From Hyphomonadaceae bacterium (GTDB taxonomy: Bacteria; Pseudomonadota; Alphaproteobacteria; Caulobacterales; Hyphomonadaceae), in contig JAUYSA010000124.1 in NCBI GenBank assembly GCA_030696545.1, positions 1-7,690 on the forward strand: a stretch of 7,690 nucleotides of DNA, given 5' to 3'. The notes under the pieces are model-generated. The model ran no database searches. It saw only the letters and a program-made list of their open reading frames with translations, and was not told the DNA's origin. Shown here one piece after another: positions 5,444 to 7,690 of this stretch (position 1 is its first letter; each line of letters begins with the position of its first letter). A program made the position numbers and the translations under genes.

Positions 5444-6354
5444 TGACCGACGAACGCACGCTCAATCCGTCCGACCTCAAGAAGATGAAGGTCCTCATCG
5501 TGGACCCGAACGCCTTCATGCGAGGCGTCGTGGCGGATTCGCTCCGCCGCCTGATGGTCACGAACATCAACGCCGCCGCCAGCGCGATGGAAGCCTTCAC
5601 CGTCGGCCGCAGCTTCAAGCCAGACATCATCTTCGTCGACTGGGACGCAGGCCGCATGTCCGGCCTCGAATTCACGCGCGAAGTCCGCCGCAACACCACT
5701 GGCATTTCGCGCGAAACGCCCATCATCCTGCTCGCCGGCATCATCGACCATGATCAGCTGATGTCCGCGCGCCAGTCCGGCATCAACGAATTCCTGCTCA
5801 AGCCCGTCTCGGCCCAGGGCGTACTCTCGCGCATCGAGGAAGTCGTCCTGCGCCCGCGCAAGTTCATCGACAGCCGCAACTATGTCGGCCCCTGCCGCCG
5901 CCGCAAGGAAGACCCCAACTACGCTGGCCCATGGCGCCGCCTCACCGACGAACCGCCGCAAAAAGCCACCAGCGAAATGGCGAAGGAAAACGCCTTCAAG
6001 CTGCGCCAGATCATCGAAGGCCTCACAGCCTACGCCGATCGCACCAATGTCGATCGCACCGCCGGCATCCGCGGCATGTATCGTATGCTGCAGCAGAACG
6101 CCGAGGAAGTCGGCCGCCTCGGCGACGACGTCATCGTCAAGGTCTGGTCCACCGCCCTTCGCTACATCGAAGGCGTCGGCATGACAGACACTTACGACGT
6201 CGAAGTCGTGAAGTATCACTTCCAGACCATCGCCATCATTCTCGACATGCCCGAAGAAGCCTTCCTCCACCGCGCGTCCGTCTCCAACGAGCTCGAACGC
6301 CTGGTCAACAAGAAGATCCACTCGGCGCACGAGAAGAAGCACGACGTTGCCTGA
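5443..6354 (+). CDS. Response-regulator receiver protein, second of a paralogous pair
   Basis: This 303-residue protein is translationally coupled to the gene before it (TGATG at 5441-5445). Its receiver (about 15-137) has the phosphoacceptor Asp66 (IIFVDWDAG), Asp21 in IVDPNAF and Lys120 in LLKPVS, but the conserved switch Thr/Ser is Ala98 (IILLAGI). It may be phosphorylated by a histidine kinase or phosphotransferase; none is encoded here. The linker FIDSRNYVGPCRRRK (141-155) is followed by a second GPWRR (162-166), so Y-x-GP-x-RR occurs twice, 13 residues apart. The helical C-terminal domain (about 183-295) aligns with that of the upstream paralogue without gaps over 65 residues (DDVIVKVW... 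against DHALHAGL...). There is no HTH, GGDEF or EAL output, so it may act by protein-protein contact. This is inference. Confidence 0.88.
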   Translation: MTDERTLNPSDLKKMKVLIVDPNAFMRGVVADSLRRLMVTNINAAASAMEAFTVGRSFKPDIIFVDWDAGRMSGLEFTREVRRNTTGISRETPIILLAGIIDHDQLMSARQSGINEFLLKPVSAQGVLSRIEEVVLRPRKFIDSRNYVGPCRRRKEDPNYAGPWRRLTDEPPQKATSEMAKENAFKLRQIIEGLTAYADRTNVDRTAGIRGMYRMLQQNAEEVGRLGDDVIVKVWSTALRYIEGVGMTDTYDVEVVKYHFQTIAIILDMPEEAFLHRASVSNELERLVNKKIHSAHEKKHDVA

Positions 6355-6378
6355 CTAAACAGCTGAGAGGCCATCAAA

Positions 6379-6437
6379 CGTAGGGTGCATCTTGATGCAC
6401 CGCGCCACCGCCCCGGTGCATCAAGATGCACCCTACG
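6379..6437. repeat. Nested inverted repeat, REP/BIME-like
   Basis: Two perfectly complementary 24-base arms (6379-6402 and 6414-6437) flank an 11-base loop. Each arm is itself a hairpin, GGTGCATC-TT-GATGCACC on the left and the complement with AA on the right, so the element can fold as one long stem or as two short ones. It begins 25 bases after the end of the second receiver gene. No T-tract follows, so it is not a classical terminator, but a transcript could stop or be protected here. The CGTAGGGTGC...GCACCCTACG ends resemble a palindromic repeat type I recall from several proteobacterial genomes. Confidence 0.75.
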
Positions 6438-6481
6438 ATCCGGCGCCCGCTCTCTCTGAGCGCTCACAACTCTCTCCCCGC

Positions 6482-6507
6482 TCATCCCGGCGGAAGCCGG
6501 GACCCAG
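6482..6507 (+). repeat. REP-like hairpin, copy A (TCATCCCGG...CCGGGACCCAG)
   Basis: TCCCGGC at 6485-6491 pairs with GCCGGGA at 6496-6502 around a GGAA loop, flanked by TCA and CCCAG. The flanks match two further elements at 7446-7485 and 7504-7541, giving the consensus TCATYCC...GGRACCCAG. Elements of this kind are common between genes of alphaproteobacteria. A degenerate second arm may lie at about 6531-6560 (CTCTGGATCTCAGCGC), but the match is poor. The rest of 6355-6574 holds no supportable gene. A tight palindrome GGTCGC-CC-GCGACC at 6562-6575 touches the phosphatase stop and lacks a T-run. Confidence 0.65.
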
Positions 6508-6574
6508 GGCGGCCTACGCCGGTGCATGAAGCTCTGGATCTCAGCGCAAGCCGCGACGAGCGGTCGCCCGCGAC

Positions 6575-7351
6575 CTACCCAAACAACCGCTTCTCAATCG
6601 CCGCGCGTTTCCCGCCATCCACGCCCAGCACATCGCGCAGATATCCCTCGACGCCGCCATCGCGCTCCGTAATCACCTGCAGCGACCGCTCCAGATAGGC
6701 CGGCTCCACGCCCATCACCATCCGCATGGTCTCAAGCGACGGGCCAAACCCGCGCTCGACCCTGATCGCCTCCGCCCACGTCGCGCCGAATGCCTCGAAT
6801 CGCGCCGGGTCATTGGTCAGCAGGTAGTCGGCCACAACGTCATCCCGATGTACGCCCGCCAGCATATGCGTCAGCGCCACGATCAGCCCCGTGCGATCCT
6901 TGCCCGCGGCGCAATGCACCACCAGCGCACCCTCGCCCGTCGCCAGCACGTCGAAATAACGGCGGTACAACTCAACCAGTCGCGGCGTATGCGGGGCGCG
7001 CGTGTAGTACCGCATCATGTACCCGCGGAAACTTTCCTCGGTCATGTCCCATGACGACATGAAGACGTCCCACGTCTCCGCGCCCTCATCATGGTCATCG
7101 TTCTCGATCACGATGCCGGAGAAATCCGCCCACCGCCGCGAAGGCTGCCGCTCCCGCTCCGAAGGCCGGCGCAGGTCGATCACTGCCCCGATCCCCATTT
7201 CCCTGAGCCGCGCAAGGTCAGCATCGCTCGCCGCCGCATGATTGGCCGACCGGAAAAACCGCCCCGCCGCCATCTTCCGGCCCCCGGCGTCATACCCGCC
7301 GAAGTCCCTGAAATTATGCAGCCCGTCGAACAGATGCTTCCGCGTTTCCAT
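6575..7351 (-). CDS. Tyrosine/dual-specificity phosphatase, MptpB-like (Y_phosphatase3 type)
   Basis: This 258-residue protein carries the cysteine-phosphatase P-loop HCAAGKDRTG (146-155), with nucleophile Cys147 and phosphate-binding Arg153 in the CX5R spacing. The N-terminus has the family signature NFRDFGGY (13-20) followed by GRFFRSANH (30-38), and DLRRPSER (59-66) supplies a second conserved block. Family members such as mycobacterial PtpB and listerial LipA are cytosolic or secreted and hydrolyse phosphotyrosine, phosphoserine or phosphoinositides. The Lys in the P-loop (AAGKDR) is a feature linked to phosphoinositide activity. I see no signal peptide here, so a cytosolic location is likely. 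ATG at 7351 is the first sensible start, and only weak purine sequence precedes it. The gene stands alone on the minus strand and no kinase partner is adjacent. The substrate cannot be told from the sequence. Confidence 0.93.
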   Translation of the reverse strand: METRKHLFDGLHNFRDFGGYDAGGRKMAAGRFFRSANHAAASDADLARLREMGIGAVIDLRRPSERERQPSRRWADFSGIVIENDDHDEGAETWDVFMSSWDMTEESFRGYMMRYYTRAPHTPRLVELYRRYFDVLATGEGALVVHCAAGKDRTGLIVALTHMLAGVHRDDVVADYLLTNDPARFEAFGATWAEAIRVERGFGPSLETMRMVMGVEPAYLERSLQVITERDGGVEGYLRDVLGVDGGKRAAIEKRLFG

Positions 7352-7443
7352 GCCGCCGCGCCTAAGCCAATCCTGCCGACACGTCCACCCTTGAACGCAT
7401 CATCACCACCCTCATCCCATGCACGGCCGAGCAGCCCCACAAT

Positions 7444-7543
7444 CGTCATTCCGGACACGCGCAACGCGCGTGAGCCGGAACCCAGAAACCACGCCCGCAA
7501 CTCCTGGGTTCCCGCTCTCCGCTTCGCTCCGGCGGGAATGACG
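7444..7543. repeat. Inverted pair of REP-like elements, copies B and C
   Basis: Copy B (7446-7485) runs TCATTCCGG to CCGGAACCCAG, with an internal hairpin CACGCGC-AAC-GCGCGTG. Copy C (7504-7541), on the opposite strand, runs TCATTCCCG to CGGGAACCCAG. The outer arms CGTCATTCC (7444-7452) and GGAATGACG (7535-7543) are complementary. So are the inner arms GGAACCCAG (7477-7485) and CTGGGTTCC (7504-7512), which makes a typical head-to-head BIME unit about 100 bases long. The same flanks occur in copy A at 6482-6507. Such elements can be moved by REP-associated transposases (RAYT), none of which is in this window. Confidence 0.7.
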
Positions 7544-7560
7544 GCGAGTGATCACGAGAT

Positions 7561-7648
7561 TGGGGGATAGAGCGGTATCGAATTCGTAGGACGGCCAAAA
7601 TTCTTCGCCCCTGAATTCAATCACCTAGCCAAAAAGAATGGGGGATAG
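7561..7648 (+). repeat. Short direct repeat TGGGGGATAG, two copies
   Basis: TGGGGGATAG occurs at 7561-7570 and 7639-7648, followed by AGCGG in the first copy and CGG in the second, 78 bases apart. The spacer contains no frame of note. This could be the edge of a duplicated or inserted segment, or chance. Confidence 0.35.
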
Positions 7649-7690
7649 CGGCCTCCAGATTCAACCGGGCCCTGGGCCGGGGTTATTCTC

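Larger units (their letters stand above)
7352..7690. other. Gene-free right end with repeats
   Basis: I see no supportable gene in these 339 bases. Short frames here translate the REP elements and give low-complexity peptides of the RRHSRRSEAESGNPG type. The stretch contains the inverted REP pair at 7444-7543 and two copies of TGGGGGATAG. From about 7550 it is clearly more A/T-rich than the rest of the window (for example AATTCGTAGG, CCAAAATTCTTCG). It presumably contains the promoter of the phosphatase gene next to 7351, but no convincing -35/-10 pair was found. Confidence 0.5.

Noticed and set aside
5374..6342. A 322-codon open frame on - opposite the second receiver
   Set aside because: The + strand encodes an unmistakable receiver protein with a coupled start. 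The antisense product is Asp/Ala/Gly-rich with no domain, a mirror of the codon bias.
6562..6575. Intrinsic terminator for the phosphatase
   Set aside because: GGTCGC-CC-GCGACC is a real palindrome, but the loop is only two bases, it overlaps the stop codon and no T-run follows on the minus strand.
7091..7570. A 159-codon frame on + opposite the phosphatase start
   Set aside because: It is Pro/Arg-rich, antisense to the phosphatase, and runs into the REP elements.
7412..7624. A 70-codon frame on - at the right end
   Set aside because: Most of it is the translation of the two REP-like elements (RRHSRRSEAESGNPG), so it is not a gene.

Overview
The window reads as chromosomal DNA from a GC-rich alphaproteobacterium. 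The evidence is G/C-biased third positions, the protein families present, scattered REP-type hairpins, and a promoter that resembles the Caulobacter consensus. Caulobacterales or Hyphomonadaceae is my best guess, by inference only.

Layout, left to right. (1) The C-terminal end of an unrecognised protein (1-162, +), then a complete ATP-dependent DNA ligase of the bacterial PP_1105 / 'cisplatin damage response' family (202-1824, +), probably read from a nearly leaderless message. (2) A small putative exported protein (1934-2116, +). (3) An MscS-family mechanosensitive channel (2226-3383, +) that overlaps a two-helix membrane protein (3380-3865, +), so the two form a probable operon. (4) On the minus strand, 4368-3862, a PII nitrogen-signalling protein that carries an extra N-terminal ribbon-helix-helix (RHH) DNA-binding-like domain in the same frame. 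Its stop codon interlocks with that of the membrane protein. (5) Divergent from it, two translationally coupled paralogous receiver-domain proteins (4562-5443 and 5443-6354, +). They share an arginine-rich GPxRR linker and the same helical C-terminal domain. (6) A repeat-rich intergenic stretch with a nested inverted repeat and a REP-like hairpin. (7) A tyrosine/dual-specificity phosphatase of the MptpB-like type (7351-6575, -). (8) A 339-base gene-free right end holding a pair of inverted REP-like elements and a short direct repeat.

The most interesting locus is 3862-6354. The RHH-PII fusion starts at TTG behind a strong Shine-Dalgarno. It keeps every canonical PII ligand residue and the Tyr51 uridylylation site. 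A second good Shine-Dalgarno lies inside the gene, exactly in front of the canonical PII start, so one gene could make both a DNA-binding-capable long form and an ordinary short PII. A perfect 16-bp palindrome overlaps the -35 element of its likely promoter and is a natural candidate for an autoregulatory operator, within the intergenic region shared with the receiver pair. I infer a compact nitrogen/energy-sensing transcription circuit. None of the DNA binding is shown by sequence alone.

No tRNA, rRNA, CRISPR array, insertion sequence or transposase was seen.
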